64,000 nucleotides of DNA from Bog-756 sp963730685 (lineage in GTDB: Bacteria > Actinomycetota > Acidimicrobiia > Acidimicrobiales > RAAP-2): positions 992,001-1,056,000 of the forward strand of contig CAVSSP010000004.1 of the NCBI GenBank assembly GCA_963730685.1, read 5' to 3'. The notes under the pieces are model-generated. The model saw nothing but the letters and a program-made list of their open reading frames with translations. It made no database searches and had not been told where the DNA came from. This document shows, piece after piece, positions 1 through 8,238 of the stretch. The position numbers and the translations under genes were made by a program. Each line of letters starts with the position of its first letter. Position 1 is the first letter of the stretch.

Positions 1-716
1 ACGCCGACAACCGGTCGAGTCTGATCGACCGCCTCGAGCGGGTCATCGGGCATCCGATCACCCTCCTCACCGGCGAGGAGGAGGCCCGACTGTGCTTCCT
101 CGGCCAGCGGGCCGGGGTGTGGGTGGGGGACGATCCGGTACTCGGGCTCGACCTCGGCGGTGGCAGCCTCGAGGCGGGCATCGGCACCATCGACACGGTC
201 TCCGACGTGGCCAGCGTGGCGCTGGGCACCGCCCGGCTGCGAGGGGAGCTGGGCACCGGCGAGATGCTCACGCCCGAGGACCGCCGGGCCATCACCGATC
301 TGGCCCTGGTGCGGGGGGAGCCGATCCGGGCCATGTTGGCCCGGACACCGAGGGCGGGGACCAGGGTGATCGCCAGTGGTGGGACCATCCGGGCGCTGGC
401 CCGGTTGGCCTTGGGGCTCCACCGGCCCCAGGCGGTCTCCGGCTCGTCCTCGCTCCCGATCAATCAGGTGGAGCTGCCCGCCGGCCAGCTCCACGACCTG
501 GCCGACCGCCTGTCCACGTTGGACCTCGACGCCCGCCTGGCACTGCCCGGCGTCCAGGCCAGGCGGGCCCCCCTCCTGCCCATCGGGGCGCTCGTGCTCT
601 CCACCCTGGTGGAGAGCCTGGGACTCCAGCGCCTGGTCGTCAGCGAGTGGGGACTGCGGGAGGGTGCCGTCCTCGGCGCCCTGTCCCTGCGCACCGAACG
701 GACGCCGCCGCGGTAG
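1..716 (+). CDS. Ppx/GppA-family phosphatase, 3' part (5' end outside window)
   Basis: The reading frame is open from base 3 and ends at the TAG at 714-716, so only the C-terminal part (about 237 residues) is present. It contains the GEEEARL motif followed by the glycine-rich nucleotide/phosphate loop LDLGGGSLE, the two hallmarks of the exopolyphosphatase / guanosine pentaphosphate phosphatase family of the ASKHA fold. The family removes terminal phosphate from polyphosphate or pppGpp; sequence alone does not say which. Length and motif order suggest a short Ppx without an added HD domain. It converges on the downstream DUF5679 gene, with a large palindrome between them. Confidence 0.9.
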   Translation, partial: ADNRSSLIDRLERVIGHPITLLTGEEEARLCFLGQRAGVWVGDDPVLGLDLGGGSLEAGIGTIDTVSDVASVALGTARLRGELGTGEMLTPEDRRAITDLALVRGEPIRAMLARTPRAGTRVIASGGTIRALARLALGLHRPQAVSGSSSLPINQVELPAGQLHDLADRLSTLDLDARLALPGVQARRAPLLPIGALVLSTLVESLGLQRLVVSEWGLREGAVLGALSLRTERTPPR

Positions 717-720
717 TGCA

Positions 721-750
721 CCGCCGGCTGCACCCGGGTGCTGCCGGCGG
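721..750. terminator. stacked palindrome between convergent genes (bidirectional terminator candidate)
   Basis: Outer arms CCGCCGGC (721-728) and GCCGGCGG (743-750) are perfect complements. They enclose a second palindrome, GCACCC/GGGTGC (730-741). The element fills the 36-base gap between two converging genes. There is no T tract on either side, so it is not a canonical intrinsic terminator. Its position and stability suggest transcript ends for both genes. Confidence 0.55.
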
Positions 751-752
751 CC

Positions 753-905
753 TCAGGCCTTCTTGCCGAGGATCCTGTTCATGCCGGTCCCGCAGATCGG
801 GCACTTGCCCTTGGCCGCCCGCCGACCGTTGGCCATCTCGACCTCTTCGCCCTCGAACTCCCGTTTTTCACGACACTTCACGCAATATCCCTCATATGAC
901 GCCAT
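753..905 (-). CDS. DUF5679 small zinc-ribbon protein
   Basis: A 50-residue protein starting at the ATG at 903-905. It has two CxxC pairs (CVKC near residue 8 and CPIC near residue 37) around a basic segment with NGRRAAKG, followed by GTGMNRI. This is the pattern of the DUF5679 zinc-ribbon family seen across Actinobacteria and Chloroflexi. The start is fixed by GAGGAG just upstream; a longer reading frame exists but its extra residues are low-complexity. Its function is unknown. The fold suggests nucleic-acid or protein binding. Confidence 0.85.
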   Translation of the reverse strand: MASYEGYCVKCREKREFEGEEVEMANGRRAAKGKCPICGTGMNRILGKKA

Positions 906-1047
906 GACTCCTCCTCGTGATTCTGGTGGTGACCATCCACTGGTCCGTTGGCTCGAACGTATCGGCCCGACCCGGCCGAGGGGGGGATAGCCACGGGAAA
1001 CGCTTGCAATAGTTAGCAGAGGGGCGGGACCGTCGGCCGCCACCCGG

Positions 1048-4000
1048 TCAGCTGTCGCCGTCCTCCGGAACCAGATCACCATCGCCGGTGGAGATGCGTT
1101 CCATCATCGCCTCGATGTCCTCGGGTGGGAGCGGAGGGCTGAAGAAGTAGCCCTGGGCGGTGGTGCAGCCACGCTGCAGGAGCACCCGGCTCTGCAGGGA
1201 GGTCTCGACCCCTTCGGCCACGCACGCCAGACCCAGGCGGTCGGCCATGGAGATGATGGCCGAGACCAGCGAGTTGTTGTCGCCGTCGGGGCCGAGCACC
1301 TGGACGAAGGACTGGTCGATCTTGAGCGTGCTGACCGGGAACGACCCGATCCGGCTGAGCGAGGAGTTGCCGGTGCCGAAGTCGTCGATGGTGAACCGGA
1401 CGCCCAGACGCCGGAGCCGTTCGATGTTCGCCTTGGCCGGTCCGGAACGGTCGAGGACAACCCGTTCGGTGATCTCGAGCTCCAGCAGTGACGGGTCGAT
1501 GCCCGTCTCTTCCAGCGTGCGGTCGATGTTCTCGAACAGGTCGGGGTTGGACAGGTCCCGCGACGCCAGGTTCACCGACAGGCGCAGCGGCGGCAGCCCC
1601 TGGTCGATCCAGATCCGGGCCTGGCGGCACGCCTGCTCGAGGACCCAGGTGTCCAGGCCCACGATGATGTCGCTCCGCTCGGCCAGGGAGATGAACGACG
1701 AGGGCTCGAGGGTCCCGAGCGTGGGATGGTCCCAGCGGATGAGCGCCTCCACGCCGGTCACCTGGGCGGTGCGCAGGTCGATGTAGGGCTGGTAGAGCAC
1801 GAAGAACTCGTCGTGCTTGAGGGCGTGGACGAGGTCGGCGTACAGCGAGCGCTCGTCGATGGCCTGGCGGCCCTCGGCGGTGTTCACCAGCGAGCCCGAG
1901 TACATCTGGAACGCGTTCCGGCCCCTGCCCTTGGCGCGGTACATGGCCTCGTCGGCATGGCTCAGCAGCAGGTCGTAGGTGTCGCCGTGGTCGGGCGCCA
2001 TGGCGATCCCGATCGACGACGACGTCACCACCTCCTCTCCGAACACGACGAAGGGGGAGCTCATCGCCTCCAGCGACCGCAGCGCCAGCTGGTCGATGGC
2101 CATTTGGTCGGCCAGTCCGGGTAGGAGGATGGCGAACTCGTCGCCTCCCACCCGGGCCACGGTGTCCTGCCCCCGGACGGTGTCCACCAACCGCTGGCTC
2201 ACCTGGCGGATGAGATCGTCGCCGGCGGTGTGACCGAGCGTGTCGTTGACGGTCTTGAAGTGGTCGAGGTCCACGAAGAACATGCACACCGGCTCACCCA
2301 CCCGTCGGGAGCGGACCAGTTCCTGCTCGACCCGGTCCTCGAACAGCCGCCGGTTGGGCAGGCCGGTGAGGGAGTCGTGCCAGGCCATGTGCGAGACCTT
2401 CTCCAGCAGCTCCAGGTTCTGCAGGGTGGTGGCCGCCTGATCGGCCAGGCCGGACAGGCGTTCGTGGAGGTCGGCGTCGTGGATGGTGGCGTTCGAGGTC
2501 TCGGCCATGAAGTTGGCGGCCACCACGCCCAGGAACTCCCCGTTGGCGAAGAGCGGGGCGACCACCGATGCGGCCACCTCCGATTTGGACAGGAGGTCCT
2601 TGATGAGCGGGTCGTCGGTGGAGTCGTCGAGGACGATCACCTCGCGCTCGTGGAGCATGCGGCCGATCTGGGGGGTGCCACGGTGGACATTGAGGGGCCG
2701 GTGCGGATCGGCCTCGGCGGCGTTCCCGTCGGGGTCCGGATCGCCCGCCGGCGTGGCGGCGGGAGCGTGGTCGGCGTGCCCGTTGGACTCGAAGCGGTCC
2801 CGGACCCCGAACGAGGTGGTGGCGGCCGGCGGGGCCGGGGAGTCGCTCTCCCCGTCGATGGGCACGATCGGCCCGAGGTAGGCGTGCTGCGGCCCGGGCC
2901 CGGCGGTGTGGGCCCGGGGTACCAGCTGGCCCAGCTCCCGATCCCACAGGTGGACCGTCGACTGCGCACACTCGGTCACCTCGGGCACGGTGTCGGCGAG
3001 CAGCTGGACCAGGTCGACCACGTTGTTGATCCGCGACAGCGCCTCGGAGAACGAGAGCAGCGTGCGGGCGGTGGCGTCGCTGCGCTTGGCATCGAGGAGC
3101 ACGCCGAAGATGTCCAACGCCGTGGCGGCGTACTCGGCATACAGGTTGAGGACCTTGTTCTCCGACGTCGGATGGGGAGCGCCCGGGGGTAGGAACTCGC
3201 ACAGCCGTCCGTACCGCCGCCGCGGGGACGCGATGTCCACGATCAGCCGCGAGCCGTTGTCGTCATCGGGATGCTCGCGCCACAGCTCGGCCGCCAGCAG
3301 CTGAGCCTCCTCGGGCTCGAGGCCCCGATGGTGGAGCTGGATGGGGGTGCCGGGTCGCACCCGGACCATCAGCAGGTAGCGGTGGGCGGTGACCACGGCG
3401 TCGGCCCGGGCGGCGATCTGCGACAGCAGGGACTCCACGTCGTCCCCCAGCAGTTCGAGCGCGGTGGCGAAGGTCCCCTCGATGAGCACGCCCATCCGGT
3501 TGAGCTCGGTTCGCAGCTCGGCGACGGAGCGGTCCGCGGCCGGGGAGTGGTCGGTCCCTGCCTCGGCCCCAGGGATCTCGTCGTCGTACATGGCGTCTTC
3601 GTGCTCGACGGAGTCGGGATCGACGTCGGACCAGGACGGAGCCGTCGACGGGCGGAGCGCATCGTCGGGGTCGACGTCGGACCGGGACGGAGCCGAGGGC
3701 TGGCCGACCGCATCGTCGGGATCGGGGGATCCCTCGGACGCCGGGTCCCCCCAGCTGACCGCGTAGACGCAGCTCCGCCCGCCGCGGGCGCTGCATTCGA
3801 TTTCGGTGACCTGGGCCGGGTCGAGGCCCCAGAGCCGGGGCAGGGTCGACAGCATGCCCCGGGTCATCTCGCAGAGGTGGGCGTGCCGCGTGGGAGACGT
3901 CCTCGGGGACACCTTGACCAGGGCGTGGTCCGGTGCGGACTCGAGGATCATGGCCTGCGACGCCGTCTCGAAGTGCTCGACCACCGGTCCGATGTGCTTC

Positions 4001-4341
4001 ACCGCCACGGCAGGGGAGCCCAGCGCCTCGAGCCGAGCGACGAAGCCCGTCGGATCGGGGATGAACAGCAGCTCCTCACCCAGGTGGCGGGAGATGGCAC
4101 CGTCCCCGGTGACCAGGGCGGCGGCGTTGAGCAGCGTCACCGTCTGGTCCAGGGTGCTCCAAGCGGTGGGATCGGCGAGGGTGGAGAAGGGGCGTGACTC
4201 GCCGGCCAGCGCCAGTGTCTGGGCCACCCCGGACTCCCCGCTCCTGGCCGTGACCATGTCGATCAGGGCGTTGACGACCAGGCCGGAGATGCCGCCCGTG
4301 TCCCCGTCCTGCTCCGTCCGCCGCTCAACCTCTACGGTCAT
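1048..4341 (-). CDS. large diguanylate cyclase / phosphodiesterase (GAF-GGDEF-EAL)
   Basis: A 1097-residue cytoplasmic protein with no membrane segment. Residues 1-205 form a sensory-like domain whose end (ECSARGGRSCVY) resembles V4R/XylR-N-type modules; this is a weak assignment. An acidic linker with a repeated SDVDPD unit follows. Residues of about 400-650 look like a GAF region, ending in a linker helix. The GGDEF domain begins at DSLTGLPNRR near 654. Its active site GGDEF is intact near 730, with an RxxD inhibitory site (RGQD) five residues before it. The EAL domain (about 850-1090) keeps EALIRW, the DDFGTG loop and AEGVET. Both activities are therefore predicted, making and breaking cyclic di-GMP. 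It is divergent from gpx and not in an obvious operon. Confidence 0.93.
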   Translation of the reverse strand: MTVEVERRTEQDGDTGGISGLVVNALIDMVTARSGESGVAQTLALAGESRPFSTLADPTAWSTLDQTVTLLNAAALVTGDGAISRHLGEELLFIPDPTGFVARLEALGSPAVAVKHIGPVVEHFETASQAMILESAPDHALVKVSPRTSPTRHAHLCEMTRGMLSTLPRLWGLDPAQVTEIECSARGGRSCVYAVSWGDPASEGSPDPDDAVGQPSAPSRSDVDPDDALRPSTAPSWSDVDPDSVEHEDAMYDDEIPGAEAGTDHSPAADRSVAELRTELNRMGVLIEGTFATALELLGDDVESLLSQIAARADAVVTAHRYLLMVRVRPGTPIQLHHRGLEPEEAQLLAAELWREHPDDDNGSRLIVDIASPRRRYGRLCEFLPPGAPHPTSENKVLNLYAEYAATALDIFGVLLDAKRSDATARTLLSFSEALSRINNVVDLVQLLADTVPEVTECAQSTVHLWDRELGQLVPRAHTAGPGPQHAYLGPIVPIDGESDSPAPPAATTSFGVRDRFESNGHADHAPAATPAGDPDPDGNAAEADPHRPLNVHRGTPQIGRMLHEREVIVLDDSTDDPLIKDLLSKSEVAASVVAPLFANGEFLGVVAANFMAETSNATIHDADLHERLSGLADQAATTLQNLELLEKVSHMAWHDSLTGLPNRRLFEDRVEQELVRSRRVGEPVCMFFVDLDHFKTVNDTLGHTAGDDLIRQVSQRLVDTVRGQDTVARVGGDEFAILLPGLADQMAIDQLALRSLEAMSSPFVVFGEEVVTSSSIGIAMAPDHGDTYDLLLSHADEAMYRAKGRGRNAFQMYSGSLVNTAEGRQAIDERSLYADLVHALKHDEFFVLYQPYIDLRTAQVTGVEALIRWDHPTLGTLEPSSFISLAERSDIIVGLDTWVLEQACRQARIWIDQGLPPLRLSVNLASRDLSNPDLFENIDRTLEETGIDPSLLELEITERVVLDRSGPAKANIERLRRLGVRFTIDDFGTGNSSLSRIGSFPVSTLKIDQSFVQVLGPDGDNNSLVSAIISMADRLGLACVAEGVETSLQSRVLLQRGCTTAQGYFFSPPLPPEDIEAMMERISTGDGDLVPEDGDS

Positions 4342-4501
4342 CGCTCGTCATCCAACCCCTCGCACCGCCGTCGCGGCGCACCTTGCACATCCATTGTCCC
4401 GTATCTTCGACCATCCCGGCCCATTTCTTTACCGGTCCCGCGGTGCCGGTTCCCCCTCCGCGTCCGGCCCACCGGGCCGACCGGGCAGAGGCGTCGCCAC
4501 C

Positions 4502-4507
4502 TACACT
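4502..4507 (+). promoter_or_regulatory. -10 TACACT for gpx, 6 bases from ATG
   Basis: TACACT lies six bases before the ATG at 4514, so transcription would begin at or next to the start codon (leaderless). No good -35 is visible; CCGACC sits 18 bases upstream. Confidence 0.6.
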
Positions 4508-4513
4508 GGGGCG

Positions 4514-5002
4514 ATGAGCATCTACGAACCGAACCTGCACACCCTGGAGGGCGACCCGGCGTCGCTGGGCGATTTCCGGGGCCGGACGCTCCTGGTGGTG
4601 AACGTGGCCTCCAAGTGCGGCCTGACCCCCCAGTACGAGGGCCTCGAACGGCTGCAGAAGACCTATGCCGACAAGGGTTTCAGTGTCATCGGCTTCCCCT
4701 GCAACCAGTTCGGGGCGCAAGAGCCCGGCTCCGCCGAGGAGATCGCCACCTTCTGTTCGGCCACCTATGGCGTGAGCTTCCCCATGTTCGAAAAGATCGA
4801 GGTCAACGGCGACGGCCGCCACCCGGTCTACGACGAGCTCACTGCGTTCCCCGACGCCGAGGGTGAGGCGGGCGACATCCAGTGGAATTTCGAGAAGTTC
4901 CTCGTCGGTCCGACCGGCGAGATCGTCCAGCGCTTCCGGCCGATGGTGGATCCCGAGTCCCCCGAGGTGATCGACGCCATCGAGTCGAACCTCCCCAGCT
5001 GA
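4514..5002 (+). CDS. glutathione peroxidase family protein (thiol peroxidase)
   Basis: A 162-residue protein with the family layout: NVASKCGLTPQY (active-site Cys in the position used by both Cys- and Sec-type enzymes), GFPCNQFGAQEPG, and WNFEKFLVG near the C-terminus. These give the Cys/Gln/Trp/Asn catalytic set. Bacterial members reduce hydroperoxides and usually draw on thioredoxin rather than glutathione, as expected in an actinobacterium that lacks glutathione. The ATG was chosen because a -10 hexamer lies directly upstream and the homology starts there. It stands alone, divergent from the GGDEF-EAL gene. Confidence 0.95.
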   Translation: MSIYEPNLHTLEGDPASLGDFRGRTLLVVNVASKCGLTPQYEGLERLQKTYADKGFSVIGFPCNQFGAQEPGSAEEIATFCSATYGVSFPMFEKIEVNGDGRHPVYDELTAFPDAEGEAGDIQWNFEKFLVGPTGEIVQRFRPMVDPESPEVIDAIESNLPS

Positions 5003-5101
5003 GCCGGGCGGCGCGGGAAGGCGACGACCGGGCCCGGGTGCGAACGGACGGTATCGATGCACGGCGCCGGTCGAGGGGGCACGGCGTCGGGAGGGAGAGA
5101 G

Positions 5102-5938
5102 GTGGCGATGGCGGGGTCGACGCGGCACCACGAGCCGGTGGTGGACCACCTCGTCGAGGTGTGGGCCTCCACGGCCCGAGCCTGCCACCGGCTCAGTGAG
5201 TGGCAATGGTCGGCCGGGACGGACTGCCCCGGGTGGACCGTCAAGGACCAGCTCTCCCACCTGGTGGGCATCGAGCGGATGATCCTGGGGGATCCGGCCC
5301 CCCCGGCCCTGGGCCAGGATCCGCCCCACGTGCGCAACCCGTTCGGTGCCCTCAACGAGTCCTGGGTCGAGGCCAGGCGCACGTCGACGGGCCAGGAGGT
5401 GCTGGCCGAGTTCGTCGAGGTCACCGCGCTCCGGACCGACGCACTCCGGGCGATGGACCGCCAGGGCTTCGACGCAGTGGGCTGGAGCCCGCTCGGTGAA
5501 CGCCCGTACCGCCATTTCATGGAGTCGCGGATCGTGGACTGCTGGGGCCACGAGCAGGACATCCGCCGGGCCGTCGACCGTCCGGGCGGGCGCAACGGCG
5601 TCGGCGAGCAGGTGGTGCTCGACCGGTGCGCCGAGACCATGGCCTACGTGGTCGGCAAGCGGGTGGCGCCACCCGACGGCACGTCGGTGCTGTTCGTCGT
5701 CACCGGGGCCTTGGGACGCCACCTCTGGGTGGCCATGGCCGACGGCCGGGCCACCACCTCCCCGGTGCCCGCCGACCGGTCGCCGTCGGTGACGCTGACC
5801 CTGGGCCAGACCCCCTTCTGGCGGCTCTCCTTCGGCCGGACGACCGCCGCCGAGGCGGTGTCGGTGGGAGAGGTCGCCGTCGATGGCGACACGGCCCTCG
5901 GCTACCGGGTCCTCGAAGCCATGGCGTTCATGACCTGA
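5102..5938 (+). CDS. maleylpyruvate isomerase-family mycothiol-dependent enzyme (DinB fold)
   Basis: A protein of about 278 residues with the N-terminal motif TDCPGWTVKDQLSHLVGIE, the metal-binding DinB-like helix bundle of the actinobacterial TIGR03083 family. A second conserved His lies in DCWGHEQDIRRA, and an SCP2-like C-terminal part (LWVAMADG...VTLTLG) follows. Named members use mycothiol as cofactor in isomerase or transferase reactions; the substrate here is unknown. GTG 5102 is preferred because GGAGG at 5090-5094 sits seven bases upstream. ATG 5108 and an upstream ATG at 5057 are alternatives. Confidence 0.85.
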   Translation: MAMAGSTRHHEPVVDHLVEVWASTARACHRLSEWQWSAGTDCPGWTVKDQLSHLVGIERMILGDPAPPALGQDPPHVRNPFGALNESWVEARRTSTGQEVLAEFVEVTALRTDALRAMDRQGFDAVGWSPLGERPYRHFMESRIVDCWGHEQDIRRAVDRPGGRNGVGEQVVLDRCAETMAYVVGKRVAPPDGTSVLFVVTGALGRHLWVAMADGRATTSPVPADRSPSVTLTLGQTPFWRLSFGRTTAAEAVSVGEVAVDGDTALGYRVLEAMAFMT

Positions 5939-6034
5939 TCCCACGGACACCGCCGGGGGCGGGCGATCCGGCCCGGGTCGGACCGGTGGACCCGACCCGC
6001 ATCGGCAGGCGAAAAGTCGGGACCCGGGGGCCAG

Positions 6035-6040
6035 TACACT
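6035..6040 (+). promoter_or_regulatory. -10 TACACT for tig, 11 bases from ATG
   Basis: TACACT ends 11 bases before the tig ATG, predicting a leader of only about 4-5 bases. No Shine-Dalgarno sequence is present in between. Confidence 0.45.
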
Positions 6041-6051
6041 CACCTATTCGT

Positions 6052-7392
6052 ATGCGAGCCACAGCTGCGCCCGAAGAGGGCAACAAGGTCCGTCTCTCCG
6101 TCGAGATCGACGAATCCGAGATCGACGAGGCCCTCGACCAGGTGATGAAGCGGCTGTCCCGCGAGGTTCGGGTCCCCGGCTTCCGGCCCGGCAAGGTTCC
6201 CCGCCGGGTGATCGAGGCCCGGATGGGTGGTGCGGCGGCACTGCGGGGCGAAGCCCTGCGGGAGGCGCTCCCGGATTTCTACGCCCGGGCGGTCACCGAC
6301 ACCGAGGTCGACCCGATCGACCAACCCGACATCGACATCACCTCCGGCGACGAGGCGGGACCGGTCTCGTTCGAGGCGCTCGTCCTGGTCCGGCCGACGG
6401 TGGCCATCCCCGGCTACCAGGGCCTGGTCGTCACCCTCCCGGCACTCGAGGTGTCCGACGACGAGGTCACCGCCCAGGTCGACCGGCTCCGGGCCACCTC
6501 CGGTGAGCTGGTGGAGGTGGGCCGCCCGGCGCTCGACGGCGACCAGGTCACCATCGACATCCACGGGAGCCGCGGCGTGGCCGGCGGCGACGACAGCGAC
6601 CTCGACGCCGAGGACTACCTCTACGAGGTGGGGAGCGGCACCGTGGTGCCCGAGCTCGACGACCAGCTGCGAGGGGCCAAGACGGGGGACATCCTCGCAT
6701 TCGACGCCGCGCCCGAGGCTCTCGGCGAGAGCGTCTCGTTCCGGGTGCTGGTCAAGGACGTGAAGGAGCTCGTGCTCCCCGACGTGACCGATGAGTGGGC
6801 ATCCGAGGCCTCCGAGTTCGCCACCGCCGACGAGCTGGTGGCCGACCTCACCGAGCAGCTCCGCAAGCGCCACATCGTCCAGGCCCAGATGGCCCTGCAG
6901 CAGAAGACGGCCGATGCCCTGGTCGAGCTGGTCACCGAGGAGATCCCCGAGCAGTTGGTGCTGGAGGAGCTCCGCGAGCGGATCCACGACCTCAACCACC
7001 GGCTGGACGCCCAGGGGATGAGCCTGGGCCAGTTCCTCGGAGCCACCGGTCGCGACGAGGAGGAGTTCGTCGCCGAGCTGCGCGGCGGGGCGCTCCAGAG
7101 CGTCAAGCTGGACCTCGCCCTCCGGGCCCTGGTCGAAGAGGAGGGGATCGACCTCACCGACGAGGAGCTCGACGAGGAGCTCACCGCCATGGGCGAGCGG
7201 CTGGAGATGGACGCCGACGAGGTACGGGACCAGTTGGACCGGGCCGGGCGCCTGACGGCGGTACGCTCGGATCGGCGCAAGGCGAAGGCCATGCGCTGGC
7301 TGGTCGACAACGTCGAGCTGGTCGACGAGGAGGGCAAGCCCGTGTCGCGGGACGAGCTCCTGGTGAACCAGGGCGAGGAGGACTCGGAGTGA
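6052..7392 (+). CDS. tig: trigger factor, ribosome-associated chaperone and prolyl isomerase
   Basis: A 446-residue protein of normal family length. The N-terminal ribosome-binding domain contains FRPGKVPRRVIEARMG, equivalent to the GFRxGKxP signature loop that docks on ribosomal protein L23. A PPIase (FKBP-like) domain occupies roughly residues 160-245, and a long helical C-terminal chaperone domain follows. The ATG was chosen because the conserved N-terminal strand begins there and a -10 element precedes it closely. It heads tig-clpP-clpX, a common bacterial grouping that links nascent-chain folding to proteolysis. Its stop codon overlaps an upstream in-frame GTG of clpP. Confidence 0.97.
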   Translation: MRATAAPEEGNKVRLSVEIDESEIDEALDQVMKRLSREVRVPGFRPGKVPRRVIEARMGGAAALRGEALREALPDFYARAVTDTEVDPIDQPDIDITSGDEAGPVSFEALVLVRPTVAIPGYQGLVVTLPALEVSDDEVTAQVDRLRATSGELVEVGRPALDGDQVTIDIHGSRGVAGGDDSDLDAEDYLYEVGSGTVVPELDDQLRGAKTGDILAFDAAPEALGESVSFRVLVKDVKELVLPDVTDEWASEASEFATADELVADLTEQLRKRHIVQAQMALQQKTADALVELVTEEIPEQLVLEELRERIHDLNHRLDAQGMSLGQFLGATGRDEEEFVAELRGGALQSVKLDLALRALVEEEGIDLTDEELDEELTAMGERLEMDADEVRDQLDRAGRLTAVRSDRRKAKAMRWLVDNVELVDEEGKPVSRDELLVNQGEEDSE

Positions 7393-7415
7393 GCGCAACG
7401 GAGGGAATCAGGGAT

Positions 7416-8042
7416 ATGGACGCACAGGCTTACAGCGTGCCGTGGGTGGTCGAGTCGACCAGTCGCGGCGAGCGGAACTACGACCTCTACTCCCGACTCC
7501 TGCGGGAGCGGATCATCTTCCTCGGCACACCCATCAACGACACGGTGGCCAACCTGGTCTGTGCCCAGCTGCTCTTCCTCGAGTCCGAGGAGGCGGACAA
7601 GGACATCCACCTGTACATCAACTCGCCGGGCGGCGACATCACCGCGCTGTTCGCCATCTACGACACCATGAAGTACATCAAGCCGGACATGTCGACCTTC
7701 TGCTTCGGCCAGGCCGCCTCCGCCGCCGCCGTCCTCCTGGGCGCCGGCACCCAGGGCAAGCGGTTCGCCCTCCCGCACGCCCGCATCCTGTTGCACCAGC
7801 CCTTCGGAGGCGTCGAGGGCCAGGCCAGTGACATCGAGCTCCAGGCCAAGGAGATCCTCCGGATGCGTGACCTGCTGAACGGCATGCTCGCCAGCGACAC
7901 CGGGCAGAGCGCCGAGCGGGTGTCGAAGGACACCGACCGCGACTTCATCATGACGGCCGAGGAGGCCGTGGCCTACGGACTCATCGACGAGGTCATCACG
8001 GCCAGGGACTCGGTGGCCATCGAAGCGGTCGGCGCCGCCTAG
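7416..8042 (+). CDS. clpP: ATP-dependent Clp protease proteolytic subunit
   Basis: A 208-residue serine peptidase of the tetradecameric ClpP chamber. The triad is visible as Ser102 (in GQAAS), His127 (in LLHQP) and Asp176 (in DTDRD), with the same 25 and 49 residue spacings as the E. coli enzyme. ATG 7416 has GGAGG at 7400-7404. An in-frame GTG at 7389 would overlap the tig stop and add nine residues. It sits between tig and clpX. Actinobacteria often carry two clpP genes in tandem; here only one is present before clpX. Confidence 0.96.
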   Translation: MDAQAYSVPWVVESTSRGERNYDLYSRLLRERIIFLGTPINDTVANLVCAQLLFLESEEADKDIHLYINSPGGDITALFAIYDTMKYIKPDMSTFCFGQAASAAAVLLGAGTQGKRFALPHARILLHQPFGGVEGQASDIELQAKEILRMRDLLNGMLASDTGQSAERVSKDTDRDFIMTAEEAVAYGLIDEVITARDSVAIEAVGAA

Positions 8043-8238
8043 TCCGACAGTCGACACCCTCCCAGCCGCTAGGGTTGGGAGTCAGAAGAGGGGGGTGCCA
8101 CCGCCAGGTGTGCACCGGGGGACAGCGCAACACCGCGTAACACACGGCACCACGCAACCCGAAGCGGTGCGACAGACCAGCAGTCCGGCGCACGGATCGA
8201 CAACAGGCACCACTGACAGAAGGACAAGAGGAACCGAC
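8043..8238 (+). other. clpP-clpX intergenic leader, A/C-rich
   Basis: A 196-base gap. TAGGGT at 8070-8075 is a possible -10 for a separate clpX transcript. The bases after about 8100 are unusually rich in A and C (ACACCGCG, CACCACGCAACCC) and poor in self-complementarity, suggesting an unstructured 5' leader. No known riboswitch or small gene was recognised. Confidence 0.4.

Noticed and set aside
8043..8238. riboswitch or thermosensor before clpX
   Set aside because: No conserved aptamer pattern, stable stem or terminator was found in the A/C-rich leader.
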